Part shown: one piece after another, positions 45,151-58,518 of the stretch
Layout: every line of letters starts with the position of its first letter
Numbering within the stretch: the first letter of the stretch is position 1
Source: Jaltomata sinuosa
Taxonomy: Eukaryota > Streptophyta > Magnoliopsida > Solanales > Solanaceae
Direction of reading: 5' to 3'
Length of the DNA stretch: 64,000 bases
Assembly (NCBI GenBank): GCA_003996215.1
Contig: QJPP01000309.1
Coordinates: 1 to 64,000 of the forward strand
Notes under the pieces: generated by a model
Told to the model about the DNA's origin: nothing
Seen by the model: only the letters and a program-made list of their open reading frames with translations
The model's database searches: none
Made by a program: the position numbers and the translations under genes

Positions 45151-47497
45151 TTGTTGAAGAGAGTATACTCGAGCAAAAATCTCGCGTGCTTGGTTGAAAG
45201 AGGGAGATTCCACTCTAAATATTTCTTTGCTTCTATGAAGAATAGACAAATTCAAAATCATATTAAAAGATTGGTGAGGGATGATGGCACTATCATTGAC
45301 TCAACTACATGGATTGAGGCAGAGATTTTGCAGTTTTGTTAGGGGTTACTGGGATCTGCTGCAAGTACTTTACCTACTATTGATCCTAAAACAATGTCAA
45401 ATGGGCCTGTTCTTAATAGAAGCCAACAACTTAATCGCATTGTGCCTGTCACTAGGGAGAAAGTCTACAGAGCACTCACAAGAATAGATGACACCAAGGC
45501 TCCAAAGTGTAATGGTTTCAACTCCTACTTCTTCAAAAAGGCCTGGCCAGTAGTAGGAGAACAAATTACAGATGCAATTCTAATTTTTTGTCCTACTAAC
45601 TCCATGTGTAAATCTATCAATTGTGCTACCATTACTCTTGTCCTAAAGGTGAAAAACCTCTCAAATGTAAAGGAATTTAGACCCATTGCTTGCTATACCA
45701 TTCTTTACAAACTGATTTCCAGAATTGTCACCAATAGACTACAGGGATACATGAACCATCTTATTAACAACAACCAAACTTCTTTTTGTCTCAGGGAGAA
45801 TGATATCAGATAACATTATTCTTAGCCATGAGCTTGTTAAAAGGTATGGCAGGAAAGGTATCTCCTCAAGGTGCATGATGAAAGTGGACATGCAGAAGAC
45901 CTATGACTCGGTTGAATGGCCATTCCTTGAGCAAATTTTGAATTATTTGCAATTTCCTACACAATTCATCTTTTGGATTATGGCTTGTGTCAGCACTGTC
46001 TCTTACTCTATATTATTGAATGAAACTCCTCTGAGACCTTTCAATGCTAGAAAGGGTCTTAGACAAGGATATCCATTTTTTCCCTATCTTTTTTTACTTG
46101 TCATGGAGTATTTGAGCAGGTTGTTGACGACAGTGGATAAGGTGCAGAACTTTAAGTATCACCCTAAGCGTGCTAAGTTGAAAATAATCCAGCTAGGCTT
46201 TGTTGGTGACCTTATTATGTTTTCCAGAGGTGATCTTGTGTCTTTTTGTGCTGTTTATGATTGTTTCAAACAATTCTCTGAAGCCTCTGGCCTACATGCT
46301 AATCTCAATAAGAGCTGCCTGTATTTTGGTGGAGTTCCTATCAAAATCCAGGATCAGATCCTTCATCGATTGGGTTTCACTAAGGGGGAACTTCCTTTCA
46401 GATACCTTGGGGTACCTCTTAGTACTAAATGACTGACCAATTTTCAGTGCCAACCTATACTGGACAAAATGCTTCATAGAATTACTTCATGGTCAGTTAA
46501 GTTGCTATCCTATGCTAGTAGAGAGCAATTAATTAAAAGTGTGTTCTTGGCTATCCAGACTTTTTGGGCCAAGATATTCATCCTCCTTAAGAAGATCCTC
46601 AAAATTATTATCTCCACCCTTAAAACTTATCTATGGACAAGAAAAACTATTAAATCGAAGAAAGCCCTTATCTCTTGGGAATAACTTTGTCAGCCAAAGA
46701 TTTCAGGAGGTTTGAACTTTACTGATATTATGGAATGGAACAAAGCTGCTATTGCTAAACTTCTTTGGAGTCTGAGTCATAAAAAAGATAAACTTTGGGT
46801 AAGATGGGTGCACTCCTACTATATCAAGAGGTTGAATGTTTGGGAGGTCATTCCAAAGCAAGCACCTTGGGTGCTCATTAAGATTTTTAAGGGTAAAAAG
46901 TATTTTGAGAAAGTTGGATATTCTTTCAACTGCTACTTGGAGCTGACCAACTTCTCTATTCATCACTTCTACATAAAACTGGTTCCTACTTATACTAAGG
47001 TCTCTTGGAAGAGGATGGTTTGCAATAACATGGGACTTCCTAAATGGTTATTTACGTTTAGAGATGTTGCTTTAGGAAAATTGAACACAAGAGATAGGAT
47101 TGATAAGCGGGGTGTTAATACTGTACTAGACTGCCCTCTCTGTTCTACTAATCGCGAGTCCATCAACCATCTGTTTTTTGCTTGTCCATTCTCTAATTAC
47201 ATATGGTCTAGACTACTGGCTTGGAAAGGGAGCAACAGACAACCCTTAGAATGGAATGTAGAACTAGAGTGGATTACTAGGGGAACTAACAAATCAATGA
47301 AGGATGTTATTTTCAAAATGGTTGCAACGAGTTGCATCTATCATATATGGAAGGAAAAGAACTTAAGGATCTTTCAAGGGAAGGCCACGACTACAAAACA
47401 ACTAATCAAACTTGTTATTGAGGAGGTGTGCTATCACAGGAATCAAAAAGTTGCAGTGGAGCATCAGCTGCAATCTCAAAAAATTTATCCTGTATGA
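45151..47497 (+). pseudogene. LINE ORF2 reverse transcriptase and zf-RVT remnant
   Basis: Pieces at 45394-45813, 45800-46432 and 46712-47497 are in shifted frames. Recognisable parts are FRPIACYTILYKLISRIVT, QTSFCLREND, MKVDMQKTYDSVEW (catalytic Asp kept), GLRQGYPFFPYLF (normally GDP) and FVGDLIMF where FADD is expected. The active-site change and frame breaks make it inactive. The C-terminal zf-RVT domain has CPLCSTNRESINHLFFACPF near 47130-47190. Confidence 0.85.
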
Positions 47498-47651
47498 ATT
47501 ACTAAAATGTAGTCTTTGTTTACTTTGAATTGGTGGCAGATGTAGTTTGATAGTAAGATTGAGGAAGGCTTGTGAACTCAGTCTTTTCTTTGCTTTGTAA
47601 TTCTCACTTGGTAATAAAAATCTTTATTTACCAAAAAAAAATCTACAAAAC

Positions 47652-50165
47652 CTCTAACATAAGAATGAAAACCTATGTCGAGACATGACCTCGATAATAC
47701 CATAATACTGAAAACCAAAATTTAAAATAAAGATTTAATTGCCTTCCGAAAGATGGAGGGTCACCACTTGCTGATGTTGTCTCGAACAATCTTAATGCTG
47801 CACAGAACCACAAGAATATATCTTCGAACCTACATCATGAAATGATCTAGCATTCAAAGATGGTCAATACGACGAGTACTGGTATGCAACCCAGGGGAAG
47901 AGACAATACATTATTTTTAAAGCAAGTCATAAGAATTGTAACATAAATTACAATAGGAAAAAAAATATAGGACAAGTACTCAAAATATTATACGAAGCCA
48001 TTTATTAACTTTAATTCTAAATTAAATAGGATCACCGATATTCTTTACACCATGAGCTATATGGATTCAACCATGACTCGATCGGTGAAGCCCCCAATAC
48101 ATGTTTGTCACTCAGACTGAAGCATATCGTGTCATATTATATCATATACTGCATATTACTGAGCGAATCAAGCATACAGTGGTTATCCATATTTCAGAAT
48201 AAAATCATCCCGCATTGGCAAAAGACGGTTTCAGGTAATGAGCCTCTCAGACTCATACCTTCTCGGTTAACTATCTAATTCTCTTTAAACCCTTGTTTTA
48301 GTCTTCTCAAAATAATAGGTAAACCATTCTTAGGGGAAATTTATCGTTCTCAATGCATTCACCAAATTGGTATCGTCATGCCAAGACTTGCAAGTCATAC
48401 ATATCATGCCATATCCATTTCATACCGTCGTATACCATTAGTCCCATCATTTTAAAAGATTTAAACACATTTAACATATCCATTAAAGGTTGAAGATTTC
48501 AAAGTTAACTAACAATATTTTCAAAATCAAGGGATGTAGTAATTTTCTTTTTCTCACCAAAGATCAAGATTTGAATAACAAGGAGACTTATAAAAGAAAC
48601 ATGACTTCTTGGCTTCACTATGCCCCAATAAACTTTCATAATAGCAAGGTTGCATGTTTCAAGCATAACTCTCAATTCTCAAGTTTAATTAATAATTAAA
48701 GAGTAATTTCATATAAAAGGGTTCACAACTTTAAGTAAATTCTCCTTTCGTAAGCCATTCAACAAACTCACATTCAAAACTCACATAGATATCACTTTTA
48801 TTGTTAGAAAATCAATCACTAATAGATTTAGCTGAAAATGGGATTGTTCAACATACCTTAAATATTTAGAGGATTAGTGATAAAAAAAGAGGAAATTAGA
48901 CTTGATTCTTGAGTCAAAACTCTAGAAGTTCTTGCGCTTGCTTTGGAGAAGGAGAAGAGGAATTTTGAGAGGTAGTAGCATATGAAAATTCTGATGGGGA
49001 GAAGGGTTTTAATCGATTGGGGGTAAGAAAAAAGTGAGAGGGACGAAATCATCCTTAAAGGGGCTTTGCAGGCCAAAGGCCGCACTAAAAGAAGGACTAC
49101 GTGGATCGCACGTTAAGGAGGACGCTTTGTGTGTCCAGCAGCGTGCACTGTCTTATCTGTGCGTGTAGACACATGCGCTCACGCATGCTTTTGGCCTCAC
49201 TTTATTGTCTCATCATGCACAAAGTTGCCTCAGAATGCTACCTCCACAACACATATATATACTAATTCTTTCAAGATGATTTCCAATTAGTGCTAAGCCA
49301 ACCAAGTCCATTTAGAGTTCGAAAAGGCAGCGTTAATCTATACGAACGCGAAAATATTTTTGGAGTATTACATATAGTTGCTAGTTGTTGCATGGTAGTG
49401 CTTGTTTACCACATGTTGATTGAATATTGATAATAAGTGACGTCCTTACATGATCTTATGAGTTAGATAGCAGGGAGTGATATTGGGTGAGTAATAAGTG
49501 TGTGTGAAATAACTTGCGTGTATTCTTGACTTAGGTAATGCTTGAAGATAGTAGTGTTATGAGTAAAGTTAAGACTAGATGTGGTTGATAATTACCTTGA
49601 TGTCCTGAATGAATGCGTGACAACAGATTATAGAGTGAGTAGGTGATAGGTGTGTAACTTAAGAGAGCAGAGTAGTGATTGGAAGAGTGGTTAAGAGATA
49701 TAAGTTGAATTTTGAACTTTATAAGTGCATGTTTGATTTTGAATATTTATGTTGTGTTTATGTGGTTTTAACCTAGGTCGATCGATGATGCTTACCAGTA
49801 CGTGTGGTTGTACTGATAATTTTTACTATATCCTTTTTGGGGTATTTGCAGGATCAGTTCAGGTTTCATTACTTGATGCGGATAGGGATCCTCAACAGCT
49901 TTTGTCTTCTTATTCCTATGGTGAAAGTTGAGTCTTGATTTTTTTTATATATTATAGTAGCTCTTGTACCTGTCTAAACTAGATCTTTGGGGTAGAAGAT
50001 TTCTTTTATTGTATTTGAAGAATTGTAATAAGTTTATCAATTTTTTATAAGAGTTTAATGACTTTCTTTTATGTCCTTTGCATATTTCTAATTGGGTGGT
50101 AAATGTTCTTCTATCTAGGTGGATTAGAGTAGGTGATCTTACGATCCAGTTAAGTGGATCGTGAC
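47652..50165. repeat. Repeat DNA right of the LINE insertion
   Basis: Noncoding sequence that continues the repeat interrupted by the LINE. At 49340-50165 the texture (ACCTAGGTCGATCGATGATG, GGGGTATTTGCAGGATCAG, and GGATCGTGACA at the end) resembles a noncoding LTR-retrotransposon derivative. Open frames up to about 75 codons have no family match. Its exact type and ends are unresolved. Confidence 0.4.
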
Positions 50166-51179
50166 AAGAGGTCCAAAATAGCGCATAAAATCATCCCAAA
50201 ATGAGATTAATTTTAGCTCTTAAGTAGAGCTGAAACCAACAACCAAATGAAGCCCAAATGGCCCACGACCAAGAGAGCCCAAAAGACTTTAGCTCAACCA
50301 CAAATATTAGAGTTTTAGTTTCTAACTTGGTCACCGAGTCAGAGTTTCATTTTTCTAAGTTCTAGATTACTCTTTTATGATTTTATTCGGGCTAACAACC
50401 GCCTTTTATATCCGATGAATAAGAGTGCTTTTTCATTGATCATTAAGAAAATAATACATTAAGATTAATAATATTCTGAAAGTTCTTTTGAACCTTTGCG
50501 ACTTGTACTTTGAGATTTTATTGTTCAACTTTTATTAGCTTCATAGTTCAAGGCATAAGGTAATTTCTTTATCTTTGATTCTTTTTTGACACTCTTTAGA
50601 AGTCGATTAGTTTTTATATATTAATTATTGTCTTAAGTGACTCATAAAGTGGTCAAGATCCGAATTTACTATTTTGATTTATTTTATCAAGTAACGATGT
50701 TAGACTTCTTCTCATAGATCTATACGTTGTTACTTGAATCTTGTCAAGGATTTAGAACATCGTATTCTTGAATTATTCCTTCGAATTTATCATATCTTTA
50801 TTTCTAATTTTTGATTCTTTTCTATTTTTGCTTCCGCACTTCTAAATATTTAATTCTAAATTTAAAATATCCCTAACCTCGACGTTATCATTTTCAAAAA
50901 TCTTATACAATTTGATTTTTGTTTCTTTCTGTGGAAGAATCCTTATTTTATTTAAAACGAAAATGTTAAGTGTAATACGACCGTTTATTTTTATAAAATT
51001 TTTAGATGTCTGATTTAAATATCTAAATATCTAAAAATTAAAATATTGTATGTAGATCTGAATAATTAATTATTATATCTGTTTATTTTCAACATCTAAA
51101 TATATATTATTTATTCTTATTAAAAAAATAATAAATATAAAACTGTAATAAAATATTTTAAATATTATATCAATGAATT
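50166..51179. other. AT-rich intergenic DNA, nothing recognised
   Basis: No gene, known element end or RNA gene was seen. The right part becomes extremely AT-rich before the second GGTGAT array. Confidence 0.4.
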
Positions 51180-51645
51180 AAGTGATGATTTGTTATTGTA
51201 TTTGATGATAATGGCCGATGGTAGTGATTGTTGGACAATAAGAGTGAAATAGATAATAATTGGCAATGGTAGTGTTGGAGTGGGGTGGGGGTGGGGATTT
51301 GCAAAGATGGTAGTGGTGGTGGTTGGGGAGGGGAAGGGGGGGGGGGAGGTTGTAATGGCTGGCATTGGTCGAGTAGTGCTAGTAATGAAGGTGGTGGTGA
51401 TAGTTGGTAGTGCTGATGATTGTGATGGTGAAGGTGGTTGTGGCTCACAATAATAAATGTGTTGATGATTGATAACAATAGCTTGTGATGGTAGTTATAA
51501 TTATGACGATGAAGGTGACTGTGTGGTAATGACTGGCAATGATATTTGTGAGTGTTAGTGATAGCTGGTGGTGGTGACAACAGTTGATGATAGTGACTGT
51601 GTGGTAGTGATCAGTGGCGATGATTGATGGTGATGACAGTGAAAG
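51180..51645. repeat. Degenerate GGTGAT/GTGATAGT array, right copy
   Basis: Same composition and word set as the array at 41378-41705 (GGTGAT, GGCAAT, GGTAGTGAT), with an extra G-rich tract near 51290-51350. On the minus strand it yields a 136-codon frame rich in His, Pro and Asn that reflects the triplet bias, not a real protein. Confidence 0.65.
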
Positions 51646-52749
51646 TAATCTTACAAAAAACTTTGAATAACTTCATAATAATATTAAAACTATGTTCAAG
51701 ATTTGAATAATTGAGATATATTCGCATTACGTGATAAATCTCAATAAAAACAAACATATGGTCCTAACCTCTAAGGTGTGAATAGTTCAAATTAAGACTT
51801 GTTCCTCTTTCTCTTCTATAGCAAATAGCACTAGTACTTTATATATTTCCTTACATAATCAAGAAAATTACTTTCTAGATTAAAAACTTTCAATATTTTG
51901 CTAATAAGCATGCATATTATCTGAATACTTTTGAAGCTAGCAACTCGCAAATTTGTGAACATAAGTAGTTGCCAATTAGCCATTATCAACTTGATTGATA
52001 GTTTAAATAGATTTGTTGAAATTAACTATCTATGCATATCTTAATAGAATTTGTGAGTAAACTCAATCACAATTTGATCAATGACTAAACACACTTTTTA
52101 CTTCTTGAGTTTTGAAAAAGTCAAATAATATCTCTCTCTCTCACTCATATATACATATATATATATAATTTTGCAAATTCTTTGAATCCCCCTTGATATA
52201 ATTGAAGGATCTAAATAAGGTGAAAAACAAAGATATCTATTGTATTATTTTGTTAAATATACCATTTCGATATTAAACTCAAAATGATAGAAAAAAAGAG
52301 AATATTTTGTTGCATTACATTATTCATTTAATCAAGCAACATTCTTTTTCTTAACCTCATTAAAGATAGTGAACAAAAAGATAGTAGTTTAAATGTCAAC
52401 GAGATGTTGTAATCATATTAAGAAAAGATATGTTGGTACAAAATAAAATTGACACTTTTTTTAGGGTCAAATTATTTATAATTTATTTTTAGCTTTACAT
52501 TATCTATTTCTATTTTTATTTGAACACGTAAACATTTGAAAATAATACAATTTTTTCTTTTTTTTGCAGGATCATAATCTTCTATTCAAATCGTAAAGAG
52601 TTCTAATCACCATTCCTTTTTTTCCATTCATAGAAAGTAGAAGTATTTGCCCTTAACTTACAAAAGTGGCAGCTACGTAAATAACCAAAAGCAGCCAGTC
52701 CTTTTAAGGAAACACAAAGCGACATAATCCTAAGTTTTTTTTTGCCATA
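51646..52749. other. AT-rich upstream region of the cohesin gene
   Basis: No gene was seen. A CT-repeat followed by an AT-repeat lies at about 52132-52167. The final few hundred bases should contain the promoter of the plus-strand cohesin gene. Confidence 0.4.
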
Positions 52750-52771
52750 TTGGCGCCACTTTCTCCCGCGG
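52750..52771 (+). promoter_or_regulatory. Two E2F-like sites upstream of the cohesin gene
   Basis: TTGGCGCC (52750-52757) and TTCTCCCGCGG (52761-52771) lie 175-196 bases upstream of the ATG in otherwise AT-rich DNA. Both resemble the E2F consensus TTT(C/G)(C/G)CGC, which drives G1/S expression in plants. This fits a cohesin subunit loaded around S phase. Function is inferred. Confidence 0.5.
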
Positions 52772-52945
52772 TTTCTGTCTCATTAACCTCAAAATTTTCG
52801 AACCCATAAAACCCCAAGTTAACTGAACTGAAGAGCCGAAGAGACAATTAGGTCATCGGAAAAGCACCTGAACTGAAAAGGGTCGCCGCCGTTCGCCGCC
52901 GTTTGCCGCCATTGCCGTTCTTGGCTGTTTATTTGTTGAGGGAGA

Positions 52946-55900
52946 ATGTTTTATTCGCATACATTCTTGGCTCGAAAAGGTCCATTAGGGACAGTATGGT
53001 GCGCTGCACACTTGCAGCACAAGTTGAAGAAGCCTCATTATACTTCCACTAACATTGCCTCCACTGTTGGTATGCTCTCTTTCTAATGTCTTTATTTTTC
53101 TTGAAAATTTGCACCTTTTTATTTGCCCAACTGCCAAGATTTCTCTTTTCTTTGTATGGGGTTTGTTGGGTTGCTTTTTTTGTTTGTTTGTTTCTTGAGC
53201 TTTTCGGGAAAAGAAAAAAAAGATTTTTCTTAATTTCACTTGGTTGCTATATGATTCTTGTTTTGCTGATATCAGTTGGGACTTTTTTGTGAGATAAAAA
53301 TTTGCTCTTTTTGAATCTTTTAATTGAGCTTGGATTTTTTTATTTGCACGGATGAATGCTTGTAGTTCAAGGTTTTCTATCTGTTTTAGTCATGCTAGTT
53401 GAAGGTTTAGATTGAAATGTGCTTTTTGAGTATATAATTTCAAGGCATTGTTGCAGAGTGTTGATTGAATGTAATTTTATGTATCCGTTGCTATTTTTGT
53501 TGCTTGAAAAATTGTCGCTTTTTATTTGCCTAGATGCAGGATTTTCTCTTTTTCTTCTGGGATCGGATGAGTTCCCTTTTGTTGCTGAACTTTTTTACTT
53601 TTTTTTTGCTCTTTTTCTTAATTTCAACTAGCTTATTATTCAATTCACTATTTGCTGATATCAATTAGGACCTTTTTTGAGACAAAGATTTATTCTTTTA
53701 GATTAAAGATTGTTAATTCTTGTGATTTGGTCTGGTATGGAGGTTCTGTCATTTGCATAGATGAATTGATTTCTAATTCAGTGAAGACTTCTGTCTTTCC
53801 TTTCTAGTCATGGTAGTTGACGCTTGGGTTAATCTGTGCGCAACTATGTTGTGTTGGTTATTCATTGATCATTTTAAGGAGGTTAAATGGACATATGCTC
53901 ATGATTGAATAAAAGGAAAGGGGGACATGATGGACTGTATTTTAGGTGTGAAAAAAAATTTAGTATACTAAGAGGAGACGGGACTACTTTTAGAGGAACT
54001 CTAAGCATAAAAGTTTGGAACTTGAACTTAGGCACTATAGCAACTCTTGATTCTTAGCTAAGTAGGAGAGAATGAATGTGTTCATCACACAAATAAAATA
54101 AGGTTCTTTGGAATCTTTTTGCCTCTACTAAACGTGAATTCTGGACCTCTCTTGAAAGAGACTAAAGATTTGAAGTTTACAGATGATTCTACCAATGATA
54201 TTTAATAGGGAAAAGGATCAATTTTGTGTCTAGACTATTTGAAATGTAATAACGGTTCTTTGTTTCGCTTTGGGCATAAAAGATGTCTTTATCATTAATC
54301 AAATAGCTCAAAAATTGGCCCTTTTTCATTTCATTATGAGTGACAAAATTTAATTAAGATAAGTTGGCATTTATAGGGCAAGCTTTCAGGGGGTAATGGA
54401 AAAGGGATGGACAAGTTAAGTAAAGAAGTATGTTATCTTAGAATTTGGACATAATGCAAATAACGATACCAATCATAACAACAATTTTTTGGATGATATT
54501 GACTGAACTATGGAGAAAGAAAGACAAAATTGTCCCATTTCAAATAGTTTAGGGGTAAAATTAGTCCTTTTCCATCTTAGCTAGAGCAATAGTTAGTGGG
54601 AGGATATTTTTGAGCTACTTGATTGACGATAATGGTTTTTTTGTGCCAAACTGTAATGGAGGACAAAGATATCCCATTTCAAATAATTTAGGGGCTAAAA
54701 TTAGATTTTTTCCATTTTTATTAAGTCATATTATTTATAAATGTTGTGGATTTATCTTATGTGGAACTTTGAATGTATCATTAAACTTTGAATGGTCAAA
54801 TGTTGCTAATTTTTCTGGTATATGCCAAATGTACTCTGTTTTGATTAGTTAGTCATTGATGCTTTCTTAATAACTTGATTGCTATGCAATCATCGTAATA
54901 AATTATGTCCTTTGCTTGGGTAGTAGGTACTCCATGGAACAATCAGGGTGTGTATAAGTTAGCCTAGACAACATCGTCATAAAGAAGTCTTGCTAAAGTT
55001 GATATTTTTCAAATTAATCATCACTTTATCTCACTGATATCTTATACAAAGCTTTTCCACACTGATGTTGCTAGGTTTTGACTAAAGCATGATTCATTAA
55101 AAGCCAGAAAGGATGTATCAGTTGCTCTACACAAATATATAGCAGTAGCTTTGATATTCATTTGATATTTTTTTATGTTTTTGCTCATGATACTGTTGCT
55201 TATTTTTGGAAATCTATTTCTAGAGCGCATCATGACTCCTGAAGTACCTATTGCTCTGCGAACGTCTGGCCACCTTCTACTTGGAGTTGTTCGGATATAC
55301 TCAAAGCAAGTCGAATACTTTTCTGAGGACTGCAAAACATTACTAACTGGAGTTATAAAGGCCTTTTCGTCCACAAATGTCAATCTACCAGAAGATGCCA
55401 CTCATGCACCATACCATTCCATCACTTTACCAGAAACGTTTGAACTTGATGCCTTAGTTTTTGATGAAGATCTTGACCTGAATAGGTAATTTTCTACAGT
55501 ACCTTTTTTGGTAAGTTCTATATAGTACCTTTTTAGTTGTCATCTAGGATCTGTAGTTAGTTACATGTGTATTTGGAATTCCAGGGTTAAGGATACTCAT
55601 GTTAAAAGTTACGAAGAGATAACTTTGGAAGGTATGTATTGTGTTCACTTTATTCTTCTTTTGTATCTTTTCTGTTTCATTTTCAATTGAACTTTCATTT
55701 CTGAAATCTCTTTTGCATAGATCAAATTCAATCGCATGAAGATCAGTATGTTGCTATTTTCATTGATGAGGTGGGTTTCTCTTTTGCTTCATATTAGCAG
55801 GGAAGTCTTTATTCACTAAAGTTGCAACACTAGTTTGACAAAGAGTTTGTTGCTACAGGACATAGTGAGGAGTTTGTCAAAATCAGGTGAAGTTTCTGGA

Positions 55901-58518
55901 TTAAGTGCCATGCCTATGGAGACAGAGTACGGATCTTATTGACTATAGACGTAGATTGTTTCTGTTTATTGCCATGTTTTGTAATAGATGTTTCTTTGAT
56001 GATGCAGTTCTGGTCCTTCAGATCCAGATGGAACTGCTGCCCAATCCCAACATTCTTCCCCTAAGAATCAGGAAGATATTCCAGAAATTGAACTGATGCG
56101 TGATGCTGTCCATGACCATAGTTTTGAGAATGTTCCCTTGTGGTCAGACCGTGGGAATGATGTGATGGAACCAGATAAAGTTCTGGAGGAACAGATCATG
56201 AGAGACAAGGAAACTGCAAGCCCAGTTGTGGAAGAGATGTTGGCCCCTGGAGGACATTCAATCCCATCTCCACAACGGCAAGAACCACCTTCGACTACTT
56301 CAGTGGAGGCACATGAATTTGCTGATCCACAGATATCATTTGGTGGGTTCAGGCATGCAGGGTTCTTATTCTTAAACTGATATAACATATTTTCATGTTT
56401 ATAATCTAACATGGAACTCCTTTTCGTGGATATTCAGGGCATCAGTCACCTGATTTAGCACTTCTTTCAACACCTCTTCTTGAGGAGCCAAAAACAAGAA
56501 GAAAGCGAAAGCTACTCATCTATGATAAGGACATAGTATTGCCAAATCAGTATGTTAATGTTTTATCATCATTAACCATATATTTTTCTTCAACCATTGG
56601 TCTTTTTGACAATGTATCATGTTCAACTCTACATACAGTGAGATGAAAAAGAGACTACAAGGCATTGGTATAAAATTACGCGAAAAGAAGAAGGTTCCTT
56701 GTTCTTCTTTGGACATTTGGAAACAAAACCAGAGACTAAAAAAGGATGGAATTTTCTTTGAGCCTTTAATAACCGGTGGGTGTCTCACAGTCATTATCTT
56801 ATGAGTCTGAATGTTCTTCACCTAAAATTCAGCTTCTGTTAATTTGTAGGATTATGCGATGATCTCTGCAATATCTACAAGAAAGACTTCATTTCAGCAA
56901 AAGTCAAGATGGCTTCCTCACAGGTGGATCATGCAGGACCCAGCAATTACCAATCCTCTCCATCTGGGAATGATCTTCCGACGGAAATTGAAAGATTACG
57001 TGATAACCAGGACCTTGCAAGCACCAATTTGTTGTCTGAGATTTTGCCTTCACCAAGTAGGCTCATTTCCTCTCCACAGATGTCCATGCCTTCCCCAAGC
57101 AGAAGAGATGACTTCAGTCCTGCTACTACAACTTTTGGGACAGAATCAGGTCAGATAGGAAGAACCATGGATAGTGGGGTGCAGCCCACGCCCGACCCAG
57201 CAGCATCTACTGGGCATGTTGGTTCTGATATGGAGACCCCTTCAACATGGTTTGGAGAAGGACTAGGTGTGGAGGATACTGTTCTATCTGATATTCCTGA
57301 GTTTGATAATTCTGCTGGGGTATGTTCGATCATGCTCACTTCCCTATAAAATAGTGAATCTACTTTGATAATTATCTGGATAACATCTTCAACAGATTTG
57401 TATCATCCAGAGTAGCCTCATTAACCCCTTAACACATCTTTAATTGATTTTAGACTAGGACTTGTAAAGGGCTTCTATTTGAATGTTCTTGTGGTTATTC
57501 TCATTCAAGGCTTCATTACCTACCTAGTGCATTGCTATGGTCAAATTGTTAGTCCATATGACTATTCAACTTAGTTCTTCCCTGTTTTGCATCTGATAAA
57601 TCGCTAAATGCCAATGCAGGATCTAAGTTTTCTAGAACAAGATGACGACACTCCTATTGGTGAGCTAAAAACCTCTTTTTTTCCTTATTAGTTTTAAGGA
57701 TTTGCATTAATTTGGATAGTGTTGGTCAATTTTATGTGCTACAGTCTGCAGCATTGTATTTCTAGATTTTAAAAAAAATGATGTAACATATGCCTGAAGC
57801 CTGTGTATATCCATATGCTAAAGCAGGACTTCGAGGAACTCCATCATCAAGTAAGCAAGCGGGAACACCGGAGTTTGATACCTTATCTGCTAGAACCAGG
57901 TAGCACTCGATGCAGATTTCTCATTATATAGATTTACTTTGCAGGATAGTCTTTTAACACTATGATTGCAGAGCTGTGGCTCAATATTTGAAGGGGCAGT
58001 CACCAGTAACCCCCATCTCCGAAGAGACTGGAGATGTCAGCTTAAATGCGATTTTAGAAGGCAAAAAGAAGAGAGTCTGCGCTCGAATGTTTTATGAGAC
58101 TCTGGTGAGTCCTCTACAATATTTCCATGATTAATTGCTCTTACTTGGGAATGCAAGTCAATTTTCAAATATTGGTTACCTAGAGCTCTTCTAATATCAG
58201 TATAGCTTGTAGTACTAATATCATTTATTCATTTTGAACTCTTTGTGGATGTTTGAACTGAGTCAAGAAAAGGTGTATATACAAGTTTCTCGGTTTAGTT
58301 GTATATGGTATTCTTTATTGCTTAATCAATCATATTTGTTATAATGTGTATCGTTTAAGGAGCTATTTCATAAGATCCTTACTTACTACTGTCTTCCTTC
58401 TGGAAATTGATTACAGGTGTTGGAGAATTGCGGACTTGTACGTGCGAATCAACATGAACCTTATGGTGATATAACTATAAAAGTAACTGCCAAACTGAAG
58501 GAGAGATTTTCAAGCTAA
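52946..58518 (+). CDS. SYN3: Sister chromatid cohesion 1 protein (RAD21/SCC1 alpha-kleisin), SYN3-like, 13 exons
   Basis: Exons: 52946-53069, 55224-55485, 55585-55631, 55721-55770, 55859-55886, 56022-56342, 56438-56549, 56639-56775, 56850-57319, 57620-57659, 57827-57899, 57972-58104, 58417-58518; 1899 bases, 632 residues. The N-terminal Rad21/Rec8 domain opens MFYSHTFLARKGPLGTVWCA and continues with RTSGHLLLGVVRIYSKQVEY and YHSITLPETFELD. The middle is acidic and Ser/Pro-rich with KKVPCSSLDIWK. The C-terminal winged helix (about 555-632) has ARMFYETLVLENCGLVRA. Alpha-kleisins bridge SMC1 and SMC3 to close the cohesin ring and are cut by separase at anaphase. The start WCAAHLQHKLKK is nearest to Arabidopsis SYN3 as I remember it, so the paralogue name is tentative. 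The exon 6 acceptor (56020-56021) was chosen because the acceptor 14 bases upstream shifts the frame. Confidence 0.92.

Larger units (their letters stand above)
42594..47641 (+). mobile_element. L1-type LINE retrotransposon, about 5.05 kb, inactive
   Basis: The element carries ORF1- and ORF2-type remnants and ends with AATAAAAATCTTTATTTACC and nine A (47633-47641). TCTACAAAAC is duplicated at 42584-42593 and 47642-47651, marking both ends. Many stops and frameshifts split the proteins, so it cannot move by itself. The 5' end contains a GC-richer leader (42670-42720). Confidence 0.88.

Noticed and set aside
42594..47641. LTR retrotransposon or viral origin
   Set aside because: ORF1 DUF4283, endonuclease plus RT order, poly(A) tail and 10-bp duplication define a LINE.
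51170..51580. 136-codon His/Pro/Asn-rich frame
   Set aside because: Product of the GGTGAT array; no start context or conservation expected.
55887..56021. Cohesin exon 6 starting at TTCTGGTCC
   Set aside because: With the exon 5 donor it gives a frame ending in a stop; the next AG keeps phase.
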